Source of the DNA: DASCNA01 sp036011305
GTDB lineage: Bacteria > Verrucomicrobiota > Lentisphaeria > Victivallales > GWF2-38-69
Direction of reading: 5' to 3'
DNA length: 53,225 bases
NCBI GenBank assembly: GCA_036011305.1
Contig: DASCNA010000249.1
Location: 1 to 53,225, forward strand
Shown here piece by piece: positions 16,022 through 25,224 of this stretch (positions are counted from its first letter, which is position 1; each line of letters starts with the position of its first letter). Position numbers and translations under genes: made by a program. The notes under the pieces are model-generated. The model was not told the DNA's origin. It saw only the letters and a program-made list of their open reading frames with translations, and searched no databases.

Positions 16022-17152
16022 ATGAAAAGTAAATATAAGAAATTGCGTAAAGGTTATACTACAGGAGCATGCGCTGCATCAGGTGCCCTAGCTGCATATA
16101 TTGCTTTAAAAGAAAAAATATACTGTAGTTCTGTAATAATTAATTTTCTTAACGGTGAACAGCACTCATTACCTGTGGAAATCATTGAATGTAATAAAAA
16201 AACTGCAGTATCTAAAATAATTAAAGATGCAGGAGATGATCCTGATGTGACAGATAAAGCTGTCATTTTAGTGAAGGTATCATGTATTGAAAATAATAAT
16301 TATTTTTTATCTGAAGATCATATTGAGGTATGTGGTAACGGTAAGCTTTCCATTAGGGGGGGTGAAGGTGTTGGGTTAGTGAGTAAGCCAGGTTTGGAGG
16401 TTGAATGTGGTAAATGGGCAATTAATTCCGGACCGCGCAAAATGATAGTAGATAATTTACAAAAAGCAGGTTTTGGGAAGATTGAGCATGAAACTTTACT
16501 TGTTGAGATAATTGTTTTAGATGGTGAAAGATTAGCTAAAAAAACTTTAAATCCAAGGCTTGGAGTAAAAGGTGGAATTTCTATTCTCGGGACTACTGGA
16601 ATTGTAGAACCATATTCCAATTCTGCATATATACGAACGGTAGAAATTATGATAAAATCAATAGTAAAGCTTGGTGTTCATGAGATAGCTTTCACTACAG
16701 GCAGTAGATCCCTGAAAGCAATTCAAAGAGATTGTCCAAAATTACCAGAGTATACCTGTATTCGTATAGGAGATTTTATTTTTGATTCTATAAAAGCTGC
16801 AAAAAGAGAAGGTATAGAAATAATTAATATAGGTTGCATGCCTGGTAAATTATTTAAATATGCATGCGGTATTGAAAATACTCATGCACATAAAGCCAGA
16901 CTTGATATCAGCAGAATGAAACATCAGTTTACTGAATGTGGTATTAGCGGTAAATTACTGGAAAAGGTTATTAAATGCAGGACTTTGAAAGAGATCAGTT
17001 ACTATATACCTAACGATGAATATATTGAATTGCTTAAAATGTTTTTTAATTTAGCCTATTTAAATTTAAAGAAATGGGCTGATAGTATCAGGTTAAATCT
17101 TTATTTATATAGCATTGACGGAAAACTGATTCTAAGTAAAATAGAACAGTGA
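16022..17152 (+). CDS. cbiD: Cobalt-precorrin-5B C1-methyltransferase CbiD
   Basis: CbiD methylates C1 of the ring in the anaerobic pathway. The 376-residue protein starts with LRKGYTTGACAASGALAAY, the family signature, followed by DAGDDPDVTDKA, GGEGVGLVSKPGL and IGCMPGKLFKYACGIENTHAHKA-type regions. I chose the ATG at 16022; a TTG one codon earlier is also open but less likely. Ribosome site is weak (ATGG). Ends 19 bases before cbiET. Confidence 0.95.
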   Translation: MKSKYKKLRKGYTTGACAASGALAAYIALKEKIYCSSVIINFLNGEQHSLPVEIIECNKKTAVSKIIKDAGDDPDVTDKAVILVKVSCIENNNYFLSEDHIEVCGNGKLSIRGGEGVGLVSKPGLEVECGKWAINSGPRKMIVDNLQKAGFGKIEHETLLVEIIVLDGERLAKKTLNPRLGVKGGISILGTTGIVEPYSNSAYIRTVEIMIKSIVKLGVHEIAFTTGSRSLKAIQRDCPKLPEYTCIRIGDFIFDSIKAAKREGIEIINIGCMPGKLFKYACGIENTHAHKARLDISRMKHQFTECGISGKLLEKVIKCRTLKEISYYIPNDEYIELLKMFFNLAYLNLKKWADSIRLNLYLYSIDGKLILSKIEQ

Positions 17153-17171
17153 ATATAATTGAAGGATTGAG

Positions 17172-18392
17172 ATGGATAAGGAAAATAATTTAATTATCTT
17201 AAGTTGCGGCATTGGTGAAGATACTTTCTCCTCAAGCTCTAAATCTATTTTACAGAATGCAGAGATAATTGCTGGGGGGAGGAGATTGATAGAAAAATAT
17301 GCTGAAGCTCATCATGAGAAGATAATTATTGCCTCAGATGCAGTTGATGTATGCAAAGAGCTTATTAAACGTTCTCATTCAGAAAAAGTTGTTATACTTG
17401 CATCGGGTGATTCTTTATATAACGGAATAGCCGGAACTATAGGAAAACTTGTGTCAGGAGAGAAATACAGAGTTGTACCGAATATAACTGCCTTTCAAAA
17501 TTTGTTTTCCAGGCTCTGTATATCATGGAATGACATGGATTTATTTAGTGTACACGGTAATAAAAGCAGAGTGCCATGGAGACAGATATTGTCATCAAAG
17601 AAAGCGGTTATTTACGGTGATAATGTTTTAACTGCTGATAAAATAGCTAAACAGCTTATTGATAAATTTGCTGATTCAAAAAAACGAGATGCTGTAATCG
17701 CAGTTAATCTGGGTTTGCCGGATGAAAATATTATCTTCGGGACTTTAGAAGAGCTGGCTGAATGTGATGTAAGCGGTTTATCCATTCTTACCCTTTTAGA
17801 GTGTTCATCAAAATTAATGCCTGCTATTGCACTGGGATTGAACAATAGTGATTATAAACATGTAAACAGTCTTATAACTAAACCTGAAATTAGAGCTGTT
17901 ATTTTATCTAAATTAAATCTTAAGCCGGGAGTTATGTGGGATTTAGGAGCCGGTAGCGGTTCTATAGGAATTGAGGCTGCAGGTTTAATAAATGATCTGA
18001 ATGTTTATTCAGTTGAAAAAAAGATGTCTAGAATTGATGATATCAACTGTAATATAAAAGCCTCCGGGTTGTGTAATATAAAATCTATTAATAGTGATAT
18101 ATTATCTGAAATAAATGATTTACATTCCCCTGATATAGTATTCATAGGGGGAGGAGGAGCTGATATTAAAAAAATAGTTGAAACTGCGTTTTCACGTTTA
18201 AATTCTAAAGGTAGATTGGTAATATCAACTGTAACATTAGACAGTGTTGCTGCTCTCTCTAATACGCTGATAGAACATCGAATAGAGATTCTAAATTTAT
18301 CTGTAAGTCACTCAAAACTAGTAGGAGATTTAACTATGATGAAAGCTGAAAATCCAATAACTTTATTTGTGTATGAGAAGGGTGAAAAATGA
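17172..18392 (+). CDS. Fused CbiE-CbiT (cobalt-precorrin-7 C5-methyltransferase / C15-methyltransferase-decarboxylase)
   Basis: This 406-residue protein joins CbiE (about 1-200) and CbiT (about 215-406), the same layout as aerobic CobL. CbiE is seen in SCGIGEDTFS, IIAGGRRLIEK and ILASGDSLYNGIAG; CbiT in MWDLGAGSGSIGIEAAG (SAM-binding loop) and VFIGGGGADIKK. Together they methylate C5 and C15 and remove the C12 acetate carboxyl. A GAAGGA ribosome site stands 5 bases before the ATG. Its stop overlaps the start of the next gene (ATGA), so translation is coupled. Confidence 0.93.
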   Translation: MDKENNLIILSCGIGEDTFSSSSKSILQNAEIIAGGRRLIEKYAEAHHEKIIIASDAVDVCKELIKRSHSEKVVILASGDSLYNGIAGTIGKLVSGEKYRVVPNITAFQNLFSRLCISWNDMDLFSVHGNKSRVPWRQILSSKKAVIYGDNVLTADKIAKQLIDKFADSKKRDAVIAVNLGLPDENIIFGTLEELAECDVSGLSILTLLECSSKLMPAIALGLNNSDYKHVNSLITKPEIRAVILSKLNLKPGVMWDLGAGSGSIGIEAAGLINDLNVYSVEKKMSRIDDINCNIKASGLCNIKSINSDILSEINDLHSPDIVFIGGGGADIKKIVETAFSRLNSKGRLVISTVTLDSVAALSNTLIEHRIEILNLSVSHSKLVGDLTMMKAENPITLFVYEKGEK

Positions 18393-20212
18393 AAGGTAAA
18401 GTTATAATAGCCGGTGCGGGGCCGGGAGCCGTTGATTTAATTACTTTGAGATCTAAAAAAGCTTTAGAGACAGCTGATTTAATTATATATGCAGGTTCTC
18501 TTGTCAATCCGGAGATTCTGGATTTTACTAAAAAAGAAGTTAAAAAGATTAACAGTGCTCAACTTAGTTTAGATGAGGTAATTGCTATTGTTAAAGTGGC
18601 TGTGGACAAAGGGAAAATTGTGGTAAGACTTCATACTGGAGATCCCTCAATGTATGGTGCTATTTCTGAGCAGATGAATGAGTTTGATAAATTAGGTATC
18701 GAATATGAAGTTATACCTGGTGTAAGCAGTGTATTTGCAGCGGCTGCAGAGTTGAAAACTGAATTAACAATGCCTGGAATAACTCAGAGTGTGATATTAA
18801 CTCGAAGAGCGGGGAGAACGCCTGTTCCGAAGCATGAAAGTATTGCTGAACTTGCACCAAATGATGCGACTTTAGCAATGTTTTTAAGTATTTCTGATAT
18901 TGAAGGTCTTGTCGAAGATTTGATTAATGCAGGTAGATCCTTAGATACTCCTATTGCCGTGGTTTACAGAGCCAGTTGGAAAAATCAGATTATAGTGAAA
19001 GGCACTCTTAAGAATATATCTGAAAAAGTAAATGATGCCGGAATAAAACGGCAGGCAATGGTAATTATAGGCAAAGTATTGAATCGTGATGGAGATCTAT
19101 CACAGCTTTATGATAAAAATTTTGCTCATGGATATAGAAAAACAGATTTACAAAATGAATTTAAAGGGAATGTAGCTATTTATGCTTTGACAGAAAAAGG
19201 ATGTGCTAAAGCTGATGAAATCCACAATGCATTAAATCAATCGGAAGTTTTCATCCCTGAACGGTTCGAAGATAAATACACCAGATTCAATTCGTTTGGG
19301 TATGGAAAAATAAGTGACCTACTCGAATCGAACTGGAAAAAATTTGATGCTCATCTATTTATTATGGCCGCAGGTATAGTTGTAAGGAAAATTGCTAGAT
19401 TACTTGAAAGTAAAACAATAGACCCCGCTGTAGTAGTTTGTGATGAACTTGGTAATAACTCAATAAGTTTATTGAGCGGACACATTGGTGGAGCAAATAG
19501 ATTGGCTGAGTTTATTGCAGGAGTGACAGGTGGTAATCCAGTAATAACAACAGCAACAGATACAAATAAAATAATGGCATTTGATGAAATGGCAGTAATG
19601 AATAAATGGAAAGTCAGAAATCCTGATAGAATCAAGTTTTTGAATTCTATGTTGCTTGAGAAAAAAAATATAGATGTTCTAATTCCTGAATATCTTTTTA
19701 ATAAATATTATAAAGGTCGTAAGAATATTAAGTTGATTTCTAAATTGTCAGAGATATCAGGAGATGGTGCGGTCCTGTTGAACAAAGAATTAACAGGTGT
19801 CAATATCCCTGTTCTGGAATTAAGTAATAGGAAGTATGTTGTCGGAATTGGTTGTAAGAGAGATACCAGTTATGAAGAAATAAATAATGCTGTTGAAAAA
19901 ACAGTTGCTAAACTTAATATTGATTTTGACGAAATAGCTGTTTTAGCTACAAGTGATGTGAAAAAGAATGAAGCCGGACTGCATAAATTTGCATCAGTAA
20001 ACAGTTTTACACTGAAATTTATCAGTAAAGAAAATTTAAATTCTGTAAAAACACCAAACAGTTCTCCTAAAGCAAAAAAAGAATTCGGTCTTAATTCTGT
20101 AGCGGAAGCTGCTGCCATTTTTTCCGGGAATAACGGAAAACTGATTTTTGAAAAACATAAATATTCTAAAGTCACAGTTGCAGTGGCTATAATGAAATTA
20201 GAAAATAATTAA
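18389..20212 (+). CDS. Fused CbiF-CbiG (cobalt-precorrin-4 C11-methyltransferase / cobalt-precorrin-5A hydrolase)
   Basis: A 607-residue fusion. Residues 1 to about 245 are CbiF, a SAM-dependent tetrapyrrole methylase: VIIAGAGPGAVDLITLRS, LHTGDPSMYGAISEQ, IPGVSSVFAAAAEL. From about 255 on is CbiG, which opens the delta-lactone and releases acetaldehyde: AIYALTEKGCAKADEI, MAAGIVVRKIARLLESK, SLLSGHIGGANRLAE, TATDTNK, and the C-terminal domain VVGIGCKRDTSYEEI. The two act in succession, so the fusion joins consecutive steps. It overlaps cbiET by four bases and is followed at 2 bases by cbiH. Confidence 0.94.
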   Translation: MKGKVIIAGAGPGAVDLITLRSKKALETADLIIYAGSLVNPEILDFTKKEVKKINSAQLSLDEVIAIVKVAVDKGKIVVRLHTGDPSMYGAISEQMNEFDKLGIEYEVIPGVSSVFAAAAELKTELTMPGITQSVILTRRAGRTPVPKHESIAELAPNDATLAMFLSISDIEGLVEDLINAGRSLDTPIAVVYRASWKNQIIVKGTLKNISEKVNDAGIKRQAMVIIGKVLNRDGDLSQLYDKNFAHGYRKTDLQNEFKGNVAIYALTEKGCAKADEIHNALNQSEVFIPERFEDKYTRFNSFGYGKISDLLESNWKKFDAHLFIMAAGIVVRKIARLLESKTIDPAVVVCDELGNNSISLLSGHIGGANRLAEFIAGVTGGNPVITTATDTNKIMAFDEMAVMNKWKVRNPDRIKFLNSMLLEKKNIDVLIPEYLFNKYYKGRKNIKLISKLSEISGDGAVLLNKELTGVNIPVLELSNRKYVVGIGCKRDTSYEEINNAVEKTVAKLNIDFDEIAVLATSDVKKNEAGLHKFASVNSFTLKFISKENLNSVKTPNSSPKAKKEFGLNSVAEAAAIFSGNNGKLIFEKHKYSKVTVAVAIMKLENN

Positions 20213-20214
20213 TA

Positions 20215-20967
20215 ATGAATGAAAAAACAGTATATGCAGTTGGTATTGGACCTGGCGCTGAAGATTTATTATCTCCAAGGGCTAAAGAAATTTTGCTGAG
20301 ATGTGATGTAATTGTTGGATATGACAAATATTTAGATCAATTTTCAGAATTATTGAAAGGCAAGATATTGATACCTGGTAAAATGCGTCAGGAAAAAGAT
20401 AGATGTACCAGCGCTCTTGATGCTTCTCTTGAAGGTAAGAGTGTTGCAGTGATATCTTCAGGAGATGCAGGAATTTATGCCATGGCAGGTTTACTGATGG
20501 AGTTATCTGAAATTGATAAATATAAAGATATAAATATTGAAGTAATTCCAGGTATAACAGCAGCTTCAGCAGCTTCAGCAGTTTTAGGTGCTCCTCTTAT
20601 GAATGATTTTGCTATAATCAGCCTTTCTGATTTAATGACACCTCAAAGTGTGATTTTGAAGAGAATTATAGGTGTAGCAAACGCCGGTTTAGTCTGCGTA
20701 TTATATAATCCAAGCAGTAAGAAACGAAATAAATTGATACATGAAGTTATCTGTATTTTTAAAAATGCATATGACATTGATATCTGGTGCGGAATTGTCA
20801 GGCATGCATCACGAGAAAAAGAGTGCAAATCCGTGTGTAAAATAAGTGAATTCCCTTTTGATAAAATAGATATGTCTACTGTTGTTGTTTTAGGTAATGA
20901 CAAGACTGTTTATAAAAATGGACAATTATATACACTTCGTGGATACGGAGATAAAAATGTACAATAA
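20215..20967 (+). CDS. cbiH: Cobalt-factor III / precorrin-3B C17-methyltransferase CbiH
   Basis: CbiH methylates C17 and contracts the macrocycle, the defining step of corrin formation. The 250-residue protein has VYAVGIGPGAEDLLSPRAKE, VGYDKYLD, ISSGDAGIYAMAG and IPGITAASAASAVLGAPL, then NPSSKKR, all typical of CbiH/CobJ. Its 3' end overlaps the likely start of cbiA by 11 bases. Confidence 0.94.
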   Translation: MNEKTVYAVGIGPGAEDLLSPRAKEILLRCDVIVGYDKYLDQFSELLKGKILIPGKMRQEKDRCTSALDASLEGKSVAVISSGDAGIYAMAGLLMELSEIDKYKDINIEVIPGITAASAASAVLGAPLMNDFAIISLSDLMTPQSVILKRIIGVANAGLVCVLYNPSSKKRNKLIHEVICIFKNAYDIDIWCGIVRHASREKECKSVCKISEFPFDKIDMSTVVVLGNDKTVYKNGQLYTLRGYGDKNVQ

Positions 20968-22309
20968 ATTATGTGCTTTTTGTGTCGCAGGAACAAGTTC
21001 AGGGGAAGGAAAAACTACAGTAACTTTAGCTTTATTAAGAGCTTTGTATATACGAGGATTGAAGGTACAGCCCTTTAAATGCGGGCCGGATTATATAGAC
21101 CCTATGTTTCATAATATTGCCTGTCATAATAAATCTCGAAATTTAGACTGCTGGATGATGGGGACAGAGAATGTAAAGCAATCATTTAGGAAGGCAACTG
21201 AAAATGCAGATTGTGCTGTTGTAGAAGGTGTAATGGGAATGTTTGATTCATCTAAACCAGGCAGCCTGAATGGGAGTACTGCACAGGTGGCTGCCGAATT
21301 AAATATACCTGTTTTATTAACCGTTAACTGTTCCGGTATGGCTGGTAGCATTGCTGCATTGGTAAAAGGTTATTCTGAATTTTATAAAAGGTCTAATATC
21401 GTAGGTGTGATTGCAAACAAGGTTGGGTCTGTAAATCATGCTGTTATTTTACGTGAAGCGCTGGATATTGCTGGTCTGCCTCCACTGGTAGGTTACCTTA
21501 TTAAGGATGCAAAATGGAATCTTGAAGAACGTCATTTAGGTCTAACTCCTTCCAGTGAAAATGTTAAATCTGATGAATGGTTCGATTCCATTGCTGAAAC
21601 TGCAGAAAAATGTTTTGATATTGATAAAATTTTAGAAATTTCACTAACTGAAAAAATTATACCTGCTAAAAAAGTTATAAATAATAAAAAAAAGAAATTG
21701 GCAGTAGCCTACGATAAAGCTTTTAATTTTTACTATGAAGACAACCTGGATATTTTACAGGAATGTGGATTTGAGTTAGTTAAATTTTCGCCTCTAAATG
21801 ATTTATTATTACCTGAAAATATTGATGGAGTTTATTTCGGCGGCGGCTTTCCTGAGATGTTTGCTAAAGAACTTGAATCAAATAAAAGTATGATTGAATC
21901 TATAAATAAATATGCTGAATCTGGGGGGTATATATTTGCCGAGTGCGGAGGGTTTATGTATTTGACTGGTTGTTTGACTGATTGTTCAGGTAAAGTATAT
22001 AAAATGTGCGGTTTAATACCGGCAGTTTCTAAAATGGAGAGTAGGCTTAGGTCATTAGGTTATAGAGAGGCAGTTCTATGTGAGGATACTTTTTTTGGAA
22101 AAGCTGGTACCACGGTAAGAGGGCATGAATTTCATTGGTCGAGTACTGAATTTGAAGAAGAAGTAAAACCTCTTTATAATGTCAGAGGAACAAGAAATAA
22201 AACATGGACAGAAGCCGGGTACTGCTTAAACAATATCTGTGCCGGTTATATACATATTCATTTTGCTTCGAATAGAGAAGCAATTAAAAATTGGTTTGAT
22301 AATAGTTAA
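20957..22309 (+). CDS. cbiA: Cobyrinic acid a,c-diamide synthase CbiA
   Basis: CbiA uses ATP and glutamine to amidate the a and c side chains of cobyrinic acid. The 450-residue protein has an ATP-binding loop GTSSGEGKTTVTLALLRAL, KCGPDYIDPMFH, VVEGVMGMFD, and a C-terminal amidotransferase domain with YFGGGFPEMFA and the nucleophile Cys in FAECGGFMYL. Start set at 20957, where GGAG lies 6 bases upstream; the frame is open 20 codons further up, but that part overlaps cbiH and is not family-like. Last biosynthetic gene in the plus operon. Confidence 0.95.
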   Translation: MYNKLCAFCVAGTSSGEGKTTVTLALLRALYIRGLKVQPFKCGPDYIDPMFHNIACHNKSRNLDCWMMGTENVKQSFRKATENADCAVVEGVMGMFDSSKPGSLNGSTAQVAAELNIPVLLTVNCSGMAGSIAALVKGYSEFYKRSNIVGVIANKVGSVNHAVILREALDIAGLPPLVGYLIKDAKWNLEERHLGLTPSSENVKSDEWFDSIAETAEKCFDIDKILEISLTEKIIPAKKVINNKKKKLAVAYDKAFNFYYEDNLDILQECGFELVKFSPLNDLLLPENIDGVYFGGGFPEMFAKELESNKSMIESINKYAESGGYIFAECGGFMYLTGCLTDCSGKVYKMCGLIPAVSKMESRLRSLGYREAVLCEDTFFGKAGTTVRGHEFHWSSTEFEEEVKPLYNVRGTRNKTWTEAGYCLNNICAGYIHIHFASNREAIKNWFDNS

Positions 22310-22340
22310 TTATTAATGGTAAATTATCAATGGATTTATA

Positions 22341-23570
22341 ATGTCGGAAATAATATATAAAAAAGTAAAAACTGCATATGATGAGAATACTAAAAGAGTA
22401 GCATCTATAACATATTTTATAGCTATACTTGCCGGGTTTGCATTTCCAATTGCAGGAATAGTATCTCCACAAATTGCAGTTCATTTCGGAGTTCGTGTTG
22501 AACATATCGTATTTATTGATGCCTTGACACTTATTGGTTTGATTGTGGGGAATTTAACAAGTGGTAAACTTATTAATAAAGTTGGGACAAAAAATTCTTT
22601 ATTGATAAGTATTGCTTTACTGCTTGTAGCACAATTTGGCATTGCAGTTCAGAACAATTTATATTTTTATAGCTTTCTTGTATTGCTGTCAGGATTTGGT
22701 ATGGGACTTCTAATACCTACTACAGGTTTTATGATAGTAGCAGCTTTCAGTAAATATAACAGAAGTAATGCAAAATTGAATATAATGAATTTCTTTGTTG
22801 GAATAGGGGCCTTTATCGGTAGCGCTTCAGCCGGTTATATAACACATTATTTATCCTGGAGAGGAGTTTTTTATACCACTTCATGTATTTTTTTGTTAAC
22901 AATGCTGAGGACTTTATTTTCAAATGTCAAAGACAGTGAAGCTATTACGCAGAATGAAAATTTAAAAAAGCATAAGAGATCAAATGTTAACCCAATAACT
23001 TTAGGTGTTGTTTTTATTAGTTTAGCATTGATTCTATATGTTTATTGTGAATACATAATTACATATTGGTTTTCTCCTTATATGCAGCAGACGCTTAATT
23101 TTGATGTCGAAAATGTTGGAGTTATTCTAGGAATATTCTGGCTCTCATTAGCTGTTGGAAGATTGATTGCAGGATGGATTATTGTACCTAGAACTAAAGA
23201 TTATATTTTTATAATGTATTCAGCTCTTTTTGTATTAATCAGTTTTGTCTTATTTATAGTATCTACCAATATGTTTGCTATATATCTGATAGTGATATTA
23301 TTGGGGCTGGGATGTTCAGGGATATATCCTTCACTGGTTGGGTATGGAATGAAACAGTCAAAACATGTTTCAGCTATTACCATGTCTTTTATAGTAACTT
23401 GCGGTTCTGTAGGTGGTGCCTTTTCTCTGATATTTTCAGCAACTGTCGGATCTTTTTTACCTAATATATACCCAATTTATATAGGACCTGTATTTTGTCT
23501 TCTGATAATTATTTTAATTATTATTAATAGGCTAAAATTCAGAACAGAAGATACTAAACCAAGTATATAA
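22341..23570 (+). CDS. MFS transporter, TsgA-like
   Basis: This 409-residue protein has about 12 hydrophobic segments and major-facilitator features: LIGLIVGNLTSGKLINKVGTKN in the first half (the loop 2-3 motif) and the repeat-like LAVGRLIAGWIIVP in the second half. It resembles the TsgA / FucP-like branch. It begins 31 bases after cbiA on the same strand and may be transcribed with the cobalamin genes; a role in export or import of a corrinoid, cobalt complex or unrelated sugar is possible but not shown by sequence. Confidence 0.75.
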   Translation: MSEIIYKKVKTAYDENTKRVASITYFIAILAGFAFPIAGIVSPQIAVHFGVRVEHIVFIDALTLIGLIVGNLTSGKLINKVGTKNSLLISIALLLVAQFGIAVQNNLYFYSFLVLLSGFGMGLLIPTTGFMIVAAFSKYNRSNAKLNIMNFFVGIGAFIGSASAGYITHYLSWRGVFYTTSCIFLLTMLRTLFSNVKDSEAITQNENLKKHKRSNVNPITLGVVFISLALILYVYCEYIITYWFSPYMQQTLNFDVENVGVILGIFWLSLAVGRLIAGWIIVPRTKDYIFIMYSALFVLISFVLFIVSTNMFAIYLIVILLGLGCSGIYPSLVGYGMKQSKHVSAITMSFIVTCGSVGGAFSLIFSATVGSFLPNIYPIYIGPVFCLLIIILIIINRLKFRTEDTKPSI

Positions 23571-23810
23571 ATGGACATTTATCAAAAATAATGAGTAATA
23601 TACTTCATTTGATATGTTAAATGCGCTGTTATATTTTTGTTTTTGCTAGAGTTTTTCTCAGTAAAACTATCTTTTTTATCTGTGGTATTGACAGTGCATT
23701 AGAGATTATAATTTGTAATATTATTAAGAATTTGAGTTTGCTACATGAGTAAATTGCAATATGTTTATTATTCATTTTAGATAAAAATTCTAAAAAAGAG
23801 GAACGTTATA

Positions 23811-24464
23811 ATGAAAAGAAAAATTACTTTACTTGCCGTACTAGCCTGTAGTTTATTTGCATTCAGTGTACTTGCCCAGACCGCTAATAAAGCAGATCAG
23901 AACAAGATTTTAACTATTAAAACAGACAACCAGGCTCAGGCTGTTGGCGTGACGAATCAGAACCAGAAAAGTGCTGTAAAACAAAATACGGGAATGAGTA
24001 GTTTTAAAACAATGCAAGCACAAATGGAACGTATGCAGCAGCAGGTGAATAAAGTTGTAAATGATCCATCTCTTGAGAATTTTTACAGCTCAAAAAATCC
24101 AATATTCAATACTAATATTGTTGTTCCTTCGAAGTATCCTCAAGTTAAATTTGACAAGACAGACACAGATTATATCCTTCAATTAGTAACACCGGGTATG
24201 GATAAAAAAGATTTGTCAGTAACAGTTAGTAATAATGTTATTACCGTATCAGGTAAAAATAGTGCAGAAACGAAAAAAGAAAAAGGTAAAAAAGTTGTTT
24301 ATAACAGCATGAGTACATCGCAGTTCAGTCAAAGCTTTACTCTTCCTAACGATGCTGATGCAAATAAAATTTCTTCTACTTATAAAAATGGTGTTTTAAA
24401 TATTAAGATTCCAATTGATAAAGAAAAAGCAAAACACCAGGTAAAAGCAATTACAATTAACTAA
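23811..24464 (+). CDS. Exported Hsp20/alpha-crystallin-type protein
   Basis: A 217-residue protein: signal peptide (about 1-22, ending SVLA before QTANK), a Gln/Asn-rich spacer with a short coiled-coil-like stretch (TMQAQMERMQQQVNKVV, about 67-83), then an alpha-crystallin domain (about 110-217). The domain shows YILQLVTPGMDKKDLSV, VITVSGKN, FSQSFTLPNDADANKI and YKNGVLNIKIP, the classical Hsp20 order with the G-V-L motif. Small heat-shock proteins hold unfolding clients; nearly all are cytosolic, so an exported one would act in the periplasm. Ribosome site GAGGAA 7-8 bases upstream. Followed by a clear terminator; single-gene unit. Confidence 0.85.
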   Translation: MKRKITLLAVLACSLFAFSVLAQTANKADQNKILTIKTDNQAQAVGVTNQNQKSAVKQNTGMSSFKTMQAQMERMQQQVNKVVNDPSLENFYSSKNPIFNTNIVVPSKYPQVKFDKTDTDYILQLVTPGMDKKDLSVTVSNNVITVSGKNSAETKKEKGKKVVYNSMSTSQFSQSFTLPNDADANKISSTYKNGVLNIKIPIDKEKAKHQVKAITIN

Positions 24465-24484
24465 TTTATAAATCAAAACATTTT

Positions 24485-24517
24485 AAAACCTCGATTTATT
24501 TAAGTTGAGGTTTTTTT
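24485..24517 (+). terminator. Rho-independent terminator of the Hsp20-like gene
   Basis: AAAACCTC (24485-24492) pairs with GAGGTTTT (24507-24514), loop of 14 bases, followed by more T. It starts 20 bases after the stop codon. Confidence 0.8.
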
Positions 24518-24590
24518 GTTTAATGAATACTGATAATTTAATCTTTTATCTCTTATAGAATGATTATTTTTTAAGTTACTGAGGCAACCA

Positions 24591-24986
24591 ATGAAACAGA
24601 CGATTATCCATATTGCCCTCCTTGTCAGAGATTATGATGAGGCTATTAAATTCTATACGGAAAAACTTCATTTTACTTTAGTCGAAAATAATTATCAGCA
24701 TGAACAGAATAAACGTTGGGTAGTAGTTTCTCCTCCAGGATCCAACGGTACTAATTTGCTTTTAGCAAAAGCTTCAAGCCATGAGCAGAAAAAATTCATC
24801 GGAAATCAAACCGGTGGAAGAGTTTTTTTGTTTCTTGCTACTGACGATTTCTGGCGTGATTATAATAATATGGTATCTAATGGAATTAAATTTATTCGAA
24901 ATCCTAAAAAAGAATCTTACGGTACGGTAGCTGTTTTCGAAGATTTATATGGTAATTTCTGGGATTTAGTGGAGAGAAAAGTATAA
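24591..24986 (+). CDS. VOC-superfamily (glyoxalase/dioxygenase fold) protein
   Basis: This 131-residue protein has the paired beta-alpha-beta-beta-beta units of the vicinal-oxygen-chelate fold: HIALLVRDYDEAIKFYTEKL at the N-terminus with a possible metal-ligand His (H7), and AVFEDLYGNFWDLVER at the C-terminus with the typical D-x-x-G-N-x-W/x-x-L/x-E ending, whose Glu is the usual metal ligand. Members act as glyoxalases, isomerases or resistance proteins; the substrate cannot be told. Single gene between two operons. Confidence 0.85.
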   Translation: MKQTIIHIALLVRDYDEAIKFYTEKLHFTLVENNYQHEQNKRWVVVSPPGSNGTNLLLAKASSHEQKKFIGNQTGGRVFLFLATDDFWRDYNNMVSNGIKFIRNPKKESYGTVAVFEDLYGNFWDLVERKV

Positions 24987-25145
24987 TAAGCAAAGTAAAT
25001 AAATTTATTTTTCAGTTTTTATGAAAGGTATTCATTAGTCAGTATCGATTTTGAACCTTTTGAGGATTATGTGTATTTTGTTATAAATGATTTTTGTTTT
25101 TTAGTTGTGTTAATATAACTTAAACATTGAATAATCGGTGGTTTT

Positions 25146-25164
25146 GTTATTTTCTAATAATAAC
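25146..25164. promoter_or_regulatory. Inverted repeat in front of the DUF4438 operon
   Basis: GTTATT (25146-25151) and AATAAC (25159-25164) form an inverted repeat with a 7-base spacer, about 60 bases before the ATG of the DUF4438 gene. It could be an operator for a sugar-responsive repressor. Short and AT-rich, hence low confidence. Confidence 0.25.
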
Positions 25165-25224
25165 CTCGATATAAGATGGCAAGCAGTTCTTAACTAAGTT
25201 TTTAAGTCATAATGGAGGGATGGT

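Noticed and set aside
20897..20956. Longer N-terminus for CbiA
   Set aside because: Overlaps cbiH by about 70 bases, is not family-like, and a GGAG site precedes the ATG at 20957.
22284..22505. Minus-strand ORF of 73 codons rich in Cys and Tyr
   Set aside because: Shadow of the MFS transporter start and cbiA end; composition is that of antisense AT-rich DNA.
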